DNA of 54,262 bases from a virus: positions 1 to 54,262 of IMG/VR virus record IMGVR_UViG_3300025010_001927; one strand, given 5' to 3'. A program made the translations under genes and the position numbers. Below, one piece after another: positions 25,073-34,883 of the stretch (the stretch's first letter is position 1; every line of letters starts with the position of its first letter). The notes beneath the pieces were generated by a model, which was not told the origin of the DNA, did no database searches, and was given only the letters and a program-made list of their open reading frames with translations.

Positions 25073-26962
25073 TTATGCTTGGAGCATTTTTCCTAAACCT
25101 GGAATTTTGCCAATAAGCTCACGTATTTTGTTTTTATTGGCAACTGGTGATGAACTACCCGCTTCGGGCGGTAAACTGTCGTCAGAAGGCGCTACAGGGG
25201 CTACGGGCTCCCCATTTGATGGGGTTATGATTGTTTCTTCTTGCTTTTGCATTAATTCAGGACCAAGTAGGATATCGACATACTGATCAAGGTCTAGCTC
25301 CTCTAAAATCATTTTCTGGAGGGCTCGCTTGCGAATCAACCAGTGTTTTACATCTGCTGGGTTGTTTTGATCAGGCTTGTCTTGGGCGATGAGTTTATCA
25401 TACAAGAGTAGTATTTGATTAAGTCTGGCTTGTTTATCCGGTGGGATTACGGGTTCTACTTCGACAATAGCATCAACCTGAATCTTCTTGTCTTCAGACT
25501 TAAATTCTTTGAAGTCGACAATGTTGCCAACAATGCGGTACAGCTTGTCTTCACCGATAAACTCTCTGTTTAACTGAATTAGGATATTAGCAACCGTAGT
25601 AAGGGCATTGGATATGTTCTGGGCGTTCATGCTTAATCTAAGGTTGCTCTGACCCAAAAGCATTGCCACTTTCCCAAGAGGTTCGCTTGAGGATTGTGGT
25701 AACCCTTGCAAATACTCACCGAGGGCAAGCGTTCTGGAAATTTCATCACGCAGAAGTCTGTCCTCATTAACACCCATAAGGCTAATATCCGGCGGTCGCT
25801 CAATCACCACATCATCCATTTTTCTGAGTTCCCAAACTGCTCCAGGGGAGAAAATGATATCGTTTTTGGTAATGCCAGTATCCTTACGAATCTTAACCAC
25901 GGGATCGAGCATTAAGATCACGTCGTCCATACGTTGGTTGCGAAGATCAGCAATTTCCATGATGGTACTCTCAACTGGTTCAACATGACCGGTAGCCCAA
26001 AACTCCCACAGCAATGACATGTCAGGAAGGTCTACAAAAATATGGCCGTTATTAACATCAAGATAAGGATTCTCGTCATCCCTGATGACCACCTCACCAT
26101 TGGCAATAACTATCAGTTGATCTTCTTCATAGTCCCAACATTCCCAAAGTTCAAGCTGCTTTTCCTGGTCGTTTTTGACTGGGAGTACTTTTTGTTCGCC
26201 AGTCTCGGCTTTTCTGATATCACCATCAATTTGAGACATCTTTTTGGTATTGATTTCGTAGCGTTCTTTCTTCCAGTCTTCAACTATCTTCGGCTCGCAA
26301 AACTCAAGATTTTTATAAATTTTGTTGTCGCCTCGATTTTCTTCCTCTTTGGAGATTTTTTCTTTTGCCTTGACGATTCTATGAATAAGCCAAGGGCAGC
26401 CATCCTGCAAGTCCTCTGTCTCAGGAGCTGGGAGAAAGTCCCACAAATCACAAAGGATCATGGTGGGGTCGTCATAAATAGTCTTAACTGTTCCATCAGA
26501 TCTTTTTCGGTTTATTACCTTCCAGGCTAGTTTTGCAATTCCATTGCCATACAAAACTGAAGATTCAATCCAATTGGGCAGTTTTCTGGCTAGTTCTATG
26601 ATGTCAAAGTCATAATTAACCAGGTCGCTCCAGGATCCCAGAGCAGTTGACTCAATATCTGTTTTATCCCTCGGGATGACACGAGTCTTTCGTTTAGCTG
26701 TGGCAAGGCGGGAAACTACAGTCTTAACGATCTCGAATGCAATAGGAGGCATTAAGCGAGTGTTGTACGCATAGTTTTGTTTGTGTTGGTACGCTCGGTA
26801 GAGACGATACATCCGTAGCCACTTAGCTTGATAAGGCTCACGAAACTCTTTTGCACGCTTAAAACGAGCTTTCCACTTGGTTAGGAGCTCCGTATCACGC
26901 TCTGAAGGTTGATACCTAACTGTTGATGTGATTTTTACTTCTTTTACTTCTGGTTTTGGCAT
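25073..26962 (-). CDS. phage portal protein
   Basis: Starting at the first ATG (26962; an upstream frame begins with TTG) gives 629 residues. Recognisable portal traits: an N-terminal helical region 'WKARFKRAKEFREPYQAKWLRMYRLYRAYQHK', the 'RLMPPIAFEIVKTVVSRLATAKRKTRVIPRD' wing segment, 'VLYGNGIAKLAWKVI', the long helix 'ADLRNQRMDDVILMLDPVVKIRKD', and an acidic, Pro-rich C terminus. Length and layout fit P22-like or T7-like portals; the dodecamer forms the DNA gate. It has no Shine-Dalgarno site; the ATG lies just beyond the T run of the leader hairpin at 26978-27047. It is separated from TerL and capsid genes by cargo. Confidence 0.8.
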   Translation of the reverse strand: MPKPEVKEVKITSTVRYQPSERDTELLTKWKARFKRAKEFREPYQAKWLRMYRLYRAYQHKQNYAYNTRLMPPIAFEIVKTVVSRLATAKRKTRVIPRDKTDIESTALGSWSDLVNYDFDIIELARKLPNWIESSVLYGNGIAKLAWKVINRKRSDGTVKTIYDDPTMILCDLWDFLPAPETEDLQDGCPWLIHRIVKAKEKISKEEENRGDNKIYKNLEFCEPKIVEDWKKERYEINTKKMSQIDGDIRKAETGEQKVLPVKNDQEKQLELWECWDYEEDQLIVIANGEVVIRDDENPYLDVNNGHIFVDLPDMSLLWEFWATGHVEPVESTIMEIADLRNQRMDDVILMLDPVVKIRKDTGITKNDIIFSPGAVWELRKMDDVVIERPPDISLMGVNEDRLLRDEISRTLALGEYLQGLPQSSSEPLGKVAMLLGQSNLRLSMNAQNISNALTTVANILIQLNREFIGEDKLYRIVGNIVDFKEFKSEDKKIQVDAIVEVEPVIPPDKQARLNQILLLYDKLIAQDKPDQNNPADVKHWLIRKRALQKMILEELDLDQYVDILLGPELMQKQEETIITPSNGEPVAPVAPSDDSLPPEAGSSSPVANKNKIRELIGKIPGLGKMLQA

Positions 26963-26977
26963 ACTGGTTTTAGGCAA

Positions 26978-27047
26978 CAAAAATGGGGCTTAGGTTCGTC
27001 TACTTCTGGAAAATAGAGAAACCTAAGCCCCGATAGATTCGTTAGGC
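26978..27047 (-). promoter_or_regulatory. conserved leader hairpin of the portal gene
   Basis: On the minus strand the element begins GCCTAACGAA, then a perfect 12-pair stem (26985-26996 with 27020-27031) around a 23-base loop, then five T. The segment from the inner stem through GTTAGGC (plus strand) matches 20 of 22 bases of the capsid-leader element at 18755-18831. The portal ATG is about 18 bases past the T run, so if this terminates transcription, the portal must be reached by read-through or antitermination. It could also simply end the restriction operon that lies upstream. Confidence 0.65.
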
Positions 27048-27134
27048 GGTTAATTTATACTTTTAGGCTATAAAATTAAGGGGAGAAATGCTAGTTCGTT
27101 ACTATCAGAAGCTGTAAGTTTGATGGGTAATTCA

Positions 27135-29546
27135 TTAAAACATTCGTCTGCTTTGGGTTTCGATTTTTACATGCCAGACTTCCATAATAAATTTGTTTGC
27201 GTCTTCTTCACTGATAAGAGGTAGTAAGTCATCATCAGCTCGGTCCATGATAGGCACATGCCCATAGCGGCTTCGCTTCTTTTCTACAAGCCCATGTACT
27301 TCCATAAGTAGCTGATCGTAACTTGGTGAAATCAATTTTCCTTTTTCAGGCGGACCCTCGGGATACCATTTTTTCCGATATGCTTCCTCAAAGGTTTTTA
27401 TATATTCCTTAAGACCATCGACAACTTCTTTCTTACCCAGCTTCAGAGCTAGTACACCAACATAGCAGGCTCTCTCCATTATTCTTGGTTCTGTAAAACC
27501 ATAACTGTCACCTTCACCTAAGGTCAGCATTTTAATCGCAAAGTTGTAAAGAATTTTAATTGCATCCTTGGCAGTTTGATCTAACTCTTGTTGGATGGCT
27601 CTTATGCCTATTTTTGATGCTGCTTCAATTAAAGAGTCAAACGAATTGTTATCTTTGATCTTTTTAAGGTCATGGGTAAACCATTCTGTCTGGAAGATAT
27701 ACCAACCAATTTGTTTTGTTAGTTCCTCTTTGTCACCTGCCCATTTTTCGTTTTTGGTTAGGTCGACTAATAAACAACCTACATCAGAAATGATCTCACC
27801 AAAGGTGCTGACTAAAATGTGGTTAGCTGTTTTCATCTTTTCTGAAAGGTATCGGAGAGTGGATCTTAACTCCTCTGTAGTAGTAAAGAATGCTTCTTTC
27901 CAGTCATTCCTTTCTTCTTCAGTTTTAGCGTTTGTAGCTGCTCTAGCTGTTTGGAAAATCATTGAGGACATCGCCGTGAATGGACTGGCTAAGTTTGTTT
28001 GGATTGAGAAACTGTTATCTAGAGAGCCGGTCACCATAGAAACATAGGCATAAAAAATAATGTTTCTAAGATGCTCCCATAGAGAACCTAGCTCCATTTC
28101 CAAGTTAAAATATTTTGTTGCTATCAGTTGAGACAAAATCGAAGTGTAAGTATTGATTACCTGACCCAAAACTACGTTATATTTGTTTGTTAGGGCACTC
28201 ATTGCGATCTTGTCGAGCATGTCATAAATCGATATGAACTCGTGGTGGAGGTTTTGCTTTATTACGATTGGAATTATTTCTTCGTATGCTAATATGCCTT
28301 GGAACAAAGCCTCTTGGTTGTTGAATTTAATAGCGCTTTCAAGCAACTGGTTTAAGTAGCCTCTGCATTGCTCCATTATTGGGCTTTCTACTTTATGCTT
28401 GGTCAAATAGTTTATTTCACTGGCAGACTTACATAACTGCACAAAAATAGAAATTACTCTAGTAATCCCTTCGTTATCATTCTCCCTCATGTAATTTTCA
28501 CCAACCGCTACTAATCTTTCGAGTGGAGGAGTTAGGAAAGCACGAGAATCGCTAGTGGTGGCTAAAATGAATCCGGCAGGTAGTACGAATGAGGAATCTT
28601 TTCTGGTCTGAAAATACTTTTGAAGAATATTGGTTACCACCTGCAGAACACCAAGAGCAGAGCTTCTCTCATTGGCGGCTACCAATTTTCCATGATAATC
28701 AAAAAGATAGTTCAGTCTGCTATTGATATAAGCAAACTCTGGTTTCAAATATTGGAATGAGGTTGCCAAAGCCTCCTCTTTGGTAACCTTTTTATCGAGT
28801 TTTGGCTGTCGAATCAAAACATCGGCAATTTCTTGAGCTCGTTTATGAGTAAAGTCTAACTTGGCAAACGCTTGCTTAGAAGCAATTTTTAAGACATTAT
28901 TCGGATCAAGTCTGTCTCGAACCCTTTGGTAAAAGACAAAGGTTAGGTAAAAAACAAAGCCAATTAAGAATAACGCCAGTTGGAAAGAAAATACTGTCAG
29001 CCCCAAGTTGAGCTTCCCAAATAGAAGTGCCAAAGAGAAAACCACCAAGGAACAAATGCTAATGAGAAAAAATATTACATCGTGCAGCCAGTCTCTTGCG
29101 GCTGTCTCATAAAAACCCACCGGAATACGCTCTGCTGCGTTACCCATTAGAAGAATGCTAAGTGAAAAGATAATCGCCAAGATTCCACCAATCATGGCCG
29201 CCACTGCTGTGAAGAAGGTAATGGCATCACTCCTAGCAAATACCGGATCAATAAATTGTCCAAATAAAAAAATCGAGCCAAGGAGAAGTGAGAAATAGAC
29301 CACTGAACCAATAAGCATTCTCTTCGCGTTGAGAAAGTGGAGGATTCTGAATCTAAAGTACGTTTTTACTGTTAGTCTACTTATATAAAAATAGAAGATA
29401 ACAGTTTTTTTAAGTAAAGAAGCCTTTTCAGTTACTTTTTTAAGCCATGAGAGCAAGGTTTTTTTTACGGTCTGAAGAGACTCTAGGCTGAGGTATTCTT
29501 TCAGCTCCCTTTTTCGTTTTTTAGTCTTTTTATTATTTGCACCCAT
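27135..29546 (-). CDS. large membrane protein, DUF2254-like topology, after the type III restriction gene
   Basis: 803 residues. A basic N terminus (~1-45) precedes four membrane helices (about 78-97, 108-135, 155-172 and 182-205), with 'AVAAMIGGILAIIFSLSILLMGN' between the second pair resembling the DUF2254 layout. Residues ~215-800 are helical and cytoplasmic with no catalytic motif that I can see. It follows the Res gene with an 18-base gap and the same strand, so it is probably co-transcribed with the restriction-modification genes. Its role is unknown; membrane partners of defence operons can sense or execute damage. Confidence 0.6.
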   Translation of the reverse strand: MGANNKKTKKRKRELKEYLSLESLQTVKKTLLSWLKKVTEKASLLKKTVIFYFYISRLTVKTYFRFRILHFLNAKRMLIGSVVYFSLLLGSIFLFGQFIDPVFARSDAITFFTAVAAMIGGILAIIFSLSILLMGNAAERIPVGFYETAARDWLHDVIFFLISICSLVVFSLALLFGKLNLGLTVFSFQLALFLIGFVFYLTFVFYQRVRDRLDPNNVLKIASKQAFAKLDFTHKRAQEIADVLIRQPKLDKKVTKEEALATSFQYLKPEFAYINSRLNYLFDYHGKLVAANERSSALGVLQVVTNILQKYFQTRKDSSFVLPAGFILATTSDSRAFLTPPLERLVAVGENYMRENDNEGITRVISIFVQLCKSASEINYLTKHKVESPIMEQCRGYLNQLLESAIKFNNQEALFQGILAYEEIIPIVIKQNLHHEFISIYDMLDKIAMSALTNKYNVVLGQVINTYTSILSQLIATKYFNLEMELGSLWEHLRNIIFYAYVSMVTGSLDNSFSIQTNLASPFTAMSSMIFQTARAATNAKTEEERNDWKEAFFTTTEELRSTLRYLSEKMKTANHILVSTFGEIISDVGCLLVDLTKNEKWAGDKEELTKQIGWYIFQTEWFTHDLKKIKDNNSFDSLIEAASKIGIRAIQQELDQTAKDAIKILYNFAIKMLTLGEGDSYGFTEPRIMERACYVGVLALKLGKKEVVDGLKEYIKTFEEAYRKKWYPEGPPEKGKLISPSYDQLLMEVHGLVEKKRSRYGHVPIMDRADDDLLPLISEEDANKFIMEVWHVKIETQSRRMF

Positions 29547-29563
29547 ATCTGCCTATTTAGCAG

Positions 29564-31891
29564 TTAATCGATCTTTGATGCGCTGCTAATGATCGCATCA
29601 AAACTGTTAATCTTATTAACAGCCGTATGGGGCAGGAGTTTATAAATCCATTTTCCTCCGGTGGCTTCTGAGGCGATTTTACACCATTCCTCAGCTTGTT
29701 TAGCCTTGGCAAAAACCTCAGGATCTTTTTTGTCAATCTTGGTTTTGTCTTTTACCTCTACAAGGTAGCTCCCATCTTTGCGCTCCACAATGAAATCAGG
29801 ATTGTAGTTACTACCATAGACATACTTGATTGGAAGCTGTCCATTACGTAATCTCACCCAAGTTATAACAGTTGAGTCTTTCTCGAGTGAATCTGCCAGT
29901 AGCTTCTCTTGAGCAGAATCAAAGACGTAAGCTGAATAAACACTCTTGTTATAGCCTTCGATAATATTTCCACGCGACTCTTTTTCAGTAACAGCATTCT
30001 TATCTAAGAGGGTGTCTGTAACTTTTATTGATTTTATATACGGCTCAAATCCAAGTTCTTGATCCAGTGCTTTGAATTTAATCTGTGTTTTTTCTTCAAG
30101 ACGCGCTCGAATTTGTGGCAAGAGATCATCTAAAATCGTTTGTTCATGTAACCGCACTAGTTTTGACAGCACATCTTTTTCTGCCTTTACCTGAGATAAA
30201 TAGTGTTTGACTATCTTCTGTAAAACCTCTTTAAAGGCAATGTCTAGCTCTGTCATTTCTCGAATAATTAAGCGCACAATCCTGTTAACCGGATCGATTT
30301 CATTCTTGCTTTCAGTTAAATCAACTTCGACTTCTTCTGTTTCTCTTGAAACAATATCTACCTTAATAAGTTTAGGCGCAATCTTTTTAAGTTCCTCCAG
30401 ACGCATCTCTGGGTCAAAATATTCTAGTTTGTTACTTGAGAAGACTTTGGTTTCAACAATAGGTATTTTTACCCAGAGTTTTTTGTTCTCTGTTGGTTTA
30501 ATCTCAATAGATTTCAATTCTTCTCGATCTCTAGTTTCTTTAACTCCAATCAATCCCTCTGCTACTTCGTGAGCCACAGCAATCACTCTGGCAAAGTTAT
30601 CGTGAGAAATAATATCTAGGGAATCAATTGCTTCGACACCAGTCAGCTGACCAAAGGGTAAACGAAGACCACGGCCAATGGTTTGCTCAATAAGAGTCTT
30701 ACTGATAGCTGCTCTGAAGGGAATGATTGTATAAACATTGCGAACGTCCCAACCTTCCTTTAGTTTGTCAACATGGATGACAATTTCATTTTTATTAAGA
30801 GGGAATGGTTCCTCAAGTCGAAGGAGTTGGTTGATAGAGTCAATTTCACTTTCACTGGTAACTACTAAGGTTTTGTCCTTGTAGTATCCATCAAAGAACT
30901 CCTTACTGGTAATCAAAGCCTTTACATCATCAGAATGTTGGATAGATTTCGTGGTGATGAGCGTTATTGGCAATATAAAGGGTAGCTTGTTGTTTTTACT
31001 ATATTCCTCTACAAGGGCTTTCTTTTCTCGGTGGAGTCTAATACCGTCTTCTAATTTAACAAGCTCCTGGTCGCCTTTATATGTGTAGTTATCACTTCGA
31101 GCAATAACGTAAGGAATTTTAATGTAGCCACCTTTAGCACTTTCGCCAGCTTCAAGTTGTTCTAGGGCTTTCCTGGAGTCTTTAATTGCATCAGCAAGAG
31201 AGTAGGTGTAAACGACATTTGGACTGCTTGGAGTAGCTGTAAACTCTAAGCCTAGCTCTGGTTTTAGATTATTAACTGCTCTAATTGACTTCTCGCCTCG
31301 ATACCGGTGACTTTCATCCATCAAAATGACGAGGTCTTTTCTCTGAAGTAACTCGGCAAAGCTAGAACCCAATGTCTCTTGGTATTTGTGGAACTTAAAC
31401 TCTACGTCTTTTCTCTCATTGAAAATTTTTTGGATATTGAAGACGTAAATGTTTACTGCATCAAATAATTGGTTTCCAAAGTCTGCATATTCATAATTCT
31501 CGCCTGTTACAAGATTAAAGAAGGGGAAGCCTACTAATCCATCAAAGACGTATTTTTTGCTTCCAGGAGTGAAGTTGTCGATAGTCTTGGTATAAATAGT
31601 TTCACTAGGGGTAAGAATAAAGAAGTCTTTAAGTCCTTTAGTGTAGTAGAGCTGGGCAATCATTGCTGCCATCAATCTGGTCTTACCAACTCCAGTAGCT
31701 AGAGCAAAAGTGAACGATGGAAACTCTGTATCAAATTTAATATTGCCAACTAATTTTGCTTCGATTTCTTCAGGAGTATCTTTTCCAATACGCACATCAG
31801 CAAGAATTGCATTCAATTTTTGCAATGATAATTCTTGAGGTTTTCTCAAGCTTAGTTCTTTGGTTATTTTTTCTACAACAGTTTTACTCAT
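29564..31891 (-). CDS. res: type III restriction enzyme, Res subunit
   Basis: 775 residues with SF2 helicase motifs: Walker A 'ATGVGKTRLMAAMIAQ' (~67-78), 'LTPSETIYTK', Walker B 'MDESHRYRG' near 190 and 'LEFTATP' near 216, then 'IGRGLRLPFG' (motif VI). The C-terminal ~100 residues carry a PD-(D/E)xK nuclease: 'NYNPDFIVERKDGSYLVEVKDKTK' (Asp, Glu and Lys visible). Res translocates and cuts DNA with Mod when two head-to-head unmodified sites are present. The ATG overlaps the Mod stop by four bases. All key motifs look intact. Confidence 0.9.
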   Translation of the reverse strand: MSKTVVEKITKELSLRKPQELSLQKLNAILADVRIGKDTPEEIEAKLVGNIKFDTEFPSFTFALATGVGKTRLMAAMIAQLYYTKGLKDFFILTPSETIYTKTIDNFTPGSKKYVFDGLVGFPFFNLVTGENYEYADFGNQLFDAVNIYVFNIQKIFNERKDVEFKFHKYQETLGSSFAELLQRKDLVILMDESHRYRGEKSIRAVNNLKPELGLEFTATPSSPNVVYTYSLADAIKDSRKALEQLEAGESAKGGYIKIPYVIARSDNYTYKGDQELVKLEDGIRLHREKKALVEEYSKNNKLPFILPITLITTKSIQHSDDVKALITSKEFFDGYYKDKTLVVTSESEIDSINQLLRLEEPFPLNKNEIVIHVDKLKEGWDVRNVYTIIPFRAAISKTLIEQTIGRGLRLPFGQLTGVEAIDSLDIISHDNFARVIAVAHEVAEGLIGVKETRDREELKSIEIKPTENKKLWVKIPIVETKVFSSNKLEYFDPEMRLEELKKIAPKLIKVDIVSRETEEVEVDLTESKNEIDPVNRIVRLIIREMTELDIAFKEVLQKIVKHYLSQVKAEKDVLSKLVRLHEQTILDDLLPQIRARLEEKTQIKFKALDQELGFEPYIKSIKVTDTLLDKNAVTEKESRGNIIEGYNKSVYSAYVFDSAQEKLLADSLEKDSTVITWVRLRNGQLPIKYVYGSNYNPDFIVERKDGSYLVEVKDKTKIDKKDPEVFAKAKQAEEWCKIASEATGGKWIYKLLPHTAVNKINSFDAIISSASKID

Positions 31892-33540
31892 ACGTTAAAT
31901 TTCTTAAGTAATACATCAGGCATTCTTTTTACTTCTACATTATCCGGCAATTTCAAACTACTTGAGATAGTTTTTGCATAGATTACTAAATAATCGGCTT
32001 TATCGCCAATTTCGTTTAGTAAAACATTAATGTAATCTTGGGTTAGGTATTGTTCTGTTACGTGAGCTGCTGTACTTCCAGAGAGTCCATGCAAGCCATT
32101 GTCTGGATTATATGGTTTAAATCCTTCAACTTTAAGGACTGCCCTAATTAGTTTACCGTTATACATTTTAGGATTAATGATTGTGTAGCGTAAATCATCA
32201 TCTTGAATAAATAAACTCTCTCCAAGTTCAAAATATTTAAATCCGCTTCCACCTTTCCAAGCAATCTCTTTACTTATTCCTGTTTGATCTTCTCCAGATA
32301 CAACTCGTTGAAGTCTTGGAGCAATGTGAGTATTGGCTTGTTCGCCGAACTCAACCATGATCCAATTTCTACCCATCTTATGCGCTACAGCTCCAGATGT
32401 TCCTGATCCAGCAAAAGAATCTAAGACAAAATCTCCTGGTTTAGAAAAATGCCTTATTATAATCTCGAGCAATTTCTCTGGCTTTTTACCGCTTCTAAAT
32501 TCTACTCCTCCCTCAAGCCGACAATTTCCAAAACTCGCAGCTAAATCATAAAAGTTTTCTATCGGGGAGCGTTTCATCTTGTCTTTGTCTGAAAGACTAC
32601 TCATTGGTACACCTTGATAATACTTACCTTTTGTAGCTCCTTCCCGTTGTGGTCCAGTAAAGTAGCGGTAATCAAATTTGTCATCACCAATTCCGAAGAC
32701 TTTATATAAAACACCATACCCATCAGATTCATATCTTCCGGTAAGAAAATCTCTAAAAAATCTTCCAGATGAATTACCGTCTAGGATCGTACCGGATGCC
32801 CAGATTTCCTTTAACCCATTATCCCCAGCTTCACCTTTTCTTATTTTGTATTGTCCTTTTTCAAACATAATGGCTTTTTTATTGCCTAAGGTAATCTCTT
32901 TACCCTCTGTCAGTTCATCAACATAATATTGGAACTTTTCAAAAGACGTTACTGTTTCTGTGAGGTTTGGTTTTGCGCTATAAGACTTGCGATAGATATA
33001 AATTCTCTCAATTTCTTTGTGATAATCCATATCACTTTTGAGAGTTTTCTCTGGATATCGAACTCTCACATAAAATGTAGCTTGGTGATTATCACGTCCG
33101 AAGGTTTCATCAAGCAAAACTTTTAGGTAGTCACCCTCAGTATCATCTATATGACAGCAAATAAATCCGTCACGGCGAAGCAGCTGTTTGAGCAACTCTA
33201 ATCTATCTCTCATCATTGTTAGCCAAATAGATTGCTCTAGTCCGTCTTCGTAGTGTTCAAAAGCGTTTCCAGTATTGTAAGGAGGATCAATGTAAATTAA
33301 ATTAATTTTATTTCTGTAATCTTGAAGTAATGATTTCAACCCAAGCAGGTTGTCACCCTTTATAAGAATATTGTCGGAATCTTTTTCCCCATAATCTTCT
33401 TTTTCAATTAAAATGCGCGGCTCAGATACTCTTGGGTCTTTTTTGTGAACCCATACATATTGTTTAGTCTCAGCATCGTAATAAAGACTTTTCTCTTTAT
33501 TTGTCCAAGTGAGTTCTAGTTTTTTATCGTTTTTAATCAT
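31888..33540 (-). CDS. mod: type III DNA methyltransferase, Mod subunit (N6-adenine)
   Basis: 550 residues of the beta-class amino-methyltransferase family. The catalytic motif IV is 'LIYIDPPYNTGNAFEHYEDG' (DPPY, ~81-84) and the S-adenosyl-methionine motif I is 'VLDSFAGSGTSGAVAHKMGRNW' near 373. The central variable part (~120-330) is the target-recognition region, with 'VRVRYPEKTLKSDMDYHKEIERIYIYRK' at its start. Mod methylates an asymmetric site and guides Res. The ATG at 33540 overlaps nothing; the Res gene overlaps its stop. Phase-variable repeats are not seen. Confidence 0.9.
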   Translation of the reverse strand: MIKNDKKLELTWTNKEKSLYYDAETKQYVWVHKKDPRVSEPRILIEKEDYGEKDSDNILIKGDNLLGLKSLLQDYRNKINLIYIDPPYNTGNAFEHYEDGLEQSIWLTMMRDRLELLKQLLRRDGFICCHIDDTEGDYLKVLLDETFGRDNHQATFYVRVRYPEKTLKSDMDYHKEIERIYIYRKSYSAKPNLTETVTSFEKFQYYVDELTEGKEITLGNKKAIMFEKGQYKIRKGEAGDNGLKEIWASGTILDGNSSGRFFRDFLTGRYESDGYGVLYKVFGIGDDKFDYRYFTGPQREGATKGKYYQGVPMSSLSDKDKMKRSPIENFYDLAASFGNCRLEGGVEFRSGKKPEKLLEIIIRHFSKPGDFVLDSFAGSGTSGAVAHKMGRNWIMVEFGEQANTHIAPRLQRVVSGEDQTGISKEIAWKGGSGFKYFELGESLFIQDDDLRYTIINPKMYNGKLIRAVLKVEGFKPYNPDNGLHGLSGSTAAHVTEQYLTQDYINVLLNEIGDKADYLVIYAKTISSSLKLPDNVEVKRMPDVLLKKFNV

Positions 33541-33545
33541 ATTTA

Positions 33546-34826
33546 TTATCTTTTATTATAAATGCTGAACTCATGAGTACCTAACACAAGTATCTTATTG
33601 ACTCTCATCTTCTTTGCGGTCTTGTCTGATAGGTTAAAGGCATGACCATTACCAATGGTATTAGTAGCAAGAGAGAAGGGGCTTTTGCCTAGATTAATCT
33701 GGTATGCAATTGTATCCATAAAAGCTACTTTTCCTATTAAAAATCCGTTCACAACTTCAAATGCCACAAAGTAGTGATTATTTCCTTGTTTAATTCTTTC
33801 AGAAACGAAGTTGTTATTTATTACGCTAACAAAGTTTTTAGCATCCCCGGTTCCTTCTTTTATGAAGTCACATACAGGCTTTAATTCTTCTGAATAAATG
33901 GTTGAAAGAAAGCCACTTGCATTGGCACAATATACGAAATACTCGAAAACTACTTTTGCGACAAAGCGAGCAGTTTTAATATCTACGTTTTGCTGTGCAA
34001 TAAAGCTTGATTTAATTTGTTTTGATTCTTCGTTGACTGTTTCGTCACTAAAATTCGCCTTTAAAGCTAATGCTGTCATTGCTGCTTCAACAATCTTTAC
34101 AGAATCATCTCTGTCACCAACCCATTCTGCAGTTTCAGCTCCTTCTCTAAAAGGCTTGATTTTGTATTTCAACTTATTAATTTCATTTTTGGATGTTATA
34201 GAAGCTACTTCTTCAGCGAAGACAAAGGCATAAAGATCGCCCTTCTTTAATAATAGGAGTGGGTCTTTAGTTGACCCAATTTTTTCAAGTACGCTTTTTA
34301 CTAGCAAAAATAATGGATCGAACGTAATTGTTTCATCGGAAGAAAAATGGAATTTTAAGAGACTAGAGTCGTATAAAATAACAGAGCTTTGCTTATCTTT
34401 CTTTCTTCTTAGATGGAGTCTTGCAATTAAGCCCTCAAAGCTTTTCTCTGCAAAGTGTTTTTCAATTGATTTGCCCAGGATCTCATTGCAGTTATCACAC
34501 ACTACATCACCCAGAAAGTAGATGTCTGGCTGAAAATTGCCCATGAATTGACTCAGCACATGAGCTTTTCTCTTAAAAGAGTCAGGCTCCTGATTATTAC
34601 AGTAAATACATCTCGGACTTTGCTTTGTCATAATCGTTTTTTTGCTGTCCAAAATAGCTCTAATGGCCTCAGGGTCGTAACGCCTATCACCACGATCACT
34701 TACCCTAATTGCTTTTAATTTTCCACTTGTATCCCAACGCCTTAATGTCTCGACATGGACATTTAATATTTCCGCCGCTTGGCGAATAGTTAAAAGTTTT
34801 GGTAGGCTATCTTTCTTGTTTGGCAT
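33546..34826 (-). CDS. HTH (MerR/excisionase-like) plus HNH-endonuclease-like protein
   Basis: 426 residues. Residues ~10-60 form a MerR/excisionase-like helix-turn-helix: 'LTIRQAAEILNVHVETLRRWDTSGKLKAIRVSDRGDRRYDPEAI'. Residues ~70-135 resemble HNH_5: 'SPRCIYCNNQEPDSFKRKAHVLSQFMGN' and 'VVCDNCNEILGKSI', giving two CxxC zinc pairs and His near 90. The remaining ~290 residues are unrecognised. HNH proteins nick or cut DNA. The gene sits immediately upstream of Mod (five-base gap), so it could be a controller, a nuclease add-on or an inactive scaffold. A TATAAT at 34838-34843 on the minus strand is about 12 bases from the start codon, so the mRNA would be nearly leaderless. Confidence 0.65.
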   Translation of the reverse strand: MPNKKDSLPKLLTIRQAAEILNVHVETLRRWDTSGKLKAIRVSDRGDRRYDPEAIRAILDSKKTIMTKQSPRCIYCNNQEPDSFKRKAHVLSQFMGNFQPDIYFLGDVVCDNCNEILGKSIEKHFAEKSFEGLIARLHLRRKKDKQSSVILYDSSLLKFHFSSDETITFDPLFLLVKSVLEKIGSTKDPLLLLKKGDLYAFVFAEEVASITSKNEINKLKYKIKPFREGAETAEWVGDRDDSVKIVEAAMTALALKANFSDETVNEESKQIKSSFIAQQNVDIKTARFVAKVVFEYFVYCANASGFLSTIYSEELKPVCDFIKEGTGDAKNFVSVINNNFVSERIKQGNNHYFVAFEVVNGFLIGKVAFMDTIAYQINLGKSPFSLATNTIGNGHAFNLSDKTAKKMRVNKILVLGTHEFSIYNKR

Positions 34827-34837
34827 ACCTCAACTTA

Positions 34838-34870
34838 ATTATACAAAAATAAAGCCTAAATTGGTATACT
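34838..34870. promoter_or_regulatory. divergent promoters of the HNH/RM operon and the DUF4365 gene
   Basis: Minus strand: TATAAT (complement of 34838-34843) ends about 12 bases before the ATG at 34826. Plus strand: an extended -10, TGGTATACT (34862-34870), ends 13 bases before the ATG at 34884. Both transcripts would have very short leaders. No operator palindrome was identified in the 57-base gap. Confidence 0.5.
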
Positions 34871-34883
34871 AGCAATGTAGTTT

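Noticed and set aside
26042-26530. 162-codon plus-strand frame opposite the portal gene
   Set aside because: Antisense to a well-supported portal; Phe/Ile-rich product with no ribosome site.
18755-27047. Integron attC sites
   Set aside because: GCCTAAC fits the R'' consensus, but neither element ends in GTTRRRY and no integron integrase is present; kept only as a structural resemblance.
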